Below are positions 63,097 through 64,000 of a stretch of DNA of 64,000 nucleotides, in pieces (position 1 is the stretch's first letter; each line of letters starts with the position of its first letter). A program made the translations under genes and the position numbers. The DNA is from Heterotrichella gracilis (taxonomy: Eukaryota; Sar; Xanthophyceae; Tribonematales; Xanthonemataceae): assembly GCA_032358255.1 (NCBI GenBank), contig JAULBX010012652.1, forward strand, positions 1-64,000, read 5' to 3'. The notes below the pieces were generated by a model, which ran no database searches, was not told where the DNA came from, and was given only the letters and a program-made list of their open reading frames with translations.

Positions 63097-63802
63097 GTAA
63101 AGCAAGTCAAATGGCTGCATATGCCTATCTATCTTAAGTCTTGTGATCCTTGTGGTCTATATTGTTTATGATCGAGTAACTGGGCCTACTACGGCTATGT
63201 AAATGGTGCCACTACCTGCCGCTATTGCCAGTGGGCAGTTGAGTGCTCAAGAGACCGCCAGGAATTACAGGGATGCTCACGCAGGGGCTGAAGGGGCTGA
63301 TCAATGCTAGCTGGTCCATATAAAACAACAACAAACAAAAGGCGTTCCAAGCCATCATCGGCTTATTGCCCTGTGTGCCCCTGAAGGGCACACATTTGGG
63401 ACATATACATCAGATATATATCTTATACTAGTACCAGTAGAAAGTTGCATCATTGCAACTTTGCAGTCCTTACATTACAGTCCCTTGTCATTACATTCCA
63501 GTTTTGCCGGCTGGATATGTAAAATGCTGCCATTTGGTGCCGTACTGTGCCTTGGTACAGCTGCCAGGTAGTTTTGCGGCAAGCATGGCCCGAGACTACC
63601 GGGACCTACACTGCCCCAAGCCACTGAGCACCATCATTACCAGTCTGCTGCATGTGGAGGGCGAATGCATGCCTTTGGAAGGCGTACAGCCGTATTATTA
63701 TTATTACACGCGTACCGGCAACAAAGCCAGATCAGCAATCAGCCTTGCACAAGCATGCGCCACCCGCCCCTGGAATTGCTTGTACCATTTTGTGATGTTT
63801 CT

Positions 63803-63985
63803 CGCCTGCAAGTGACGAGAGCAGCCCTTGTGGCCCTGGGTGCTCCCCTAGACCGCTTCCCGACCAGCTGCCCAAACACCATACGCTTGGGTATTCTGTC
63901 GTCTGCCATACGTCCTAAATGCCCCAGCCATTTTAGCCTAATAACCCTGAGCTTTTCCTCAACTGAGGATTGCCTACATCTATCT
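63803..63985 (-). mobile_element. LINE-type reverse transcriptase, C-terminal fragment
   Basis: The minus strand reads SVEEKLRVIRLKWLGHLGRM, then ADDRIPKRMVFGQLVGKRSR and GAPRATRAALVTC. The R-L-K-W-L-G-H-x-x-R-M-x-D-x-R-x-P-K pattern followed by G-K-R-S-R-G is the hallmark of the C-terminal end of many LINE (RTE/Jockey-like) ORF2 proteins. The upstream part would lie beyond the right edge; the downstream end loses frame at about 63,800, so this is either the 3' end of an element or a truncated copy. Confidence 0.75.
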
Positions 63986-64000
63986 AATAATTCCGCATTC

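Overview
The window is a nuclear segment from a unicellular green alga. Genes are intron-rich with GT-AG splice sites, exons are GC-richer than introns, wall-type proline-rich (SPPP/PPPK) tails are present, there is a chloroplast SRP54 gene, and interstitial repeats of the CCCTAAA/CCCTAAAA telomere type occur. No bacterial-type operons are visible. No tRNA, rRNA or CRISPR was recognised, though no covariance search could be run. I rebuilt gene models by hand from splice sites and reading phase. Five are phase-consistent from ATG to stop: an FEA/H43-like protein, a GT31-like transferase, a papain-like protease, an SGNH/PC-esterase-like protein and SRP54. A sixth, the Reeler-DOMON-cytochrome b561 gene, closes only by using one weak donor.

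Region 1 (1-25,200) looks like a surface metal/redox neighbourhood. It holds a phytocyanin-like cupredoxin (minus, running off the left edge), a secreted Reeler-like protein with a proline-rich tail (minus), a divergently transcribed 15-exon FEA/H43-like protein made of two tandem copies of one domain plus an (SPPPTKK)n tail (plus), and a Reeler-DOMON-cytochrome b561 membrane protein resembling ferric-chelate reductase 1 (plus). The two Reeler-like genes share domain order and several exon boundaries, so they are likely paralogues. A 395-bp MITE-like element lies at 2,297-2,691.

Region 2 (25,200-38,000) has a type II membrane, fringe-like (GT31/DUF604-like) glycosyltransferase on the minus strand, a gene-poor stretch of about 5 kb with only weak coding signals, and a complete secreted papain-family cysteine protease whose last exon again encodes a lysine- and proline-rich PPPK tail.

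Region 3 (38,000-55,100) has the last exon of a RING-type protein, a SPOUT1/CENP-32-like RNA methyltransferase (minus), an armadillo-repeat protein (minus) with an intron carrying interstitial telomeric repeats between inverted CCATAC-rich flanks, and a complete SGNH/PC-esterase-like secretory protein (minus).

Region 4 (55,100-64,000) has a complete chloroplast SRP54 gene with a second, stop-containing copy of its M-domain entry exon, then a repeat- and palindrome-rich tail with one weak gene model and a LINE reverse-transcriptase 3' fragment at the right edge.

The strongest themes are a possible iron-uptake/surface cluster, re-use of a Lys/Pro-rich wall tail on three unrelated secreted proteins, and repeated partial exon duplication next to splice acceptors.
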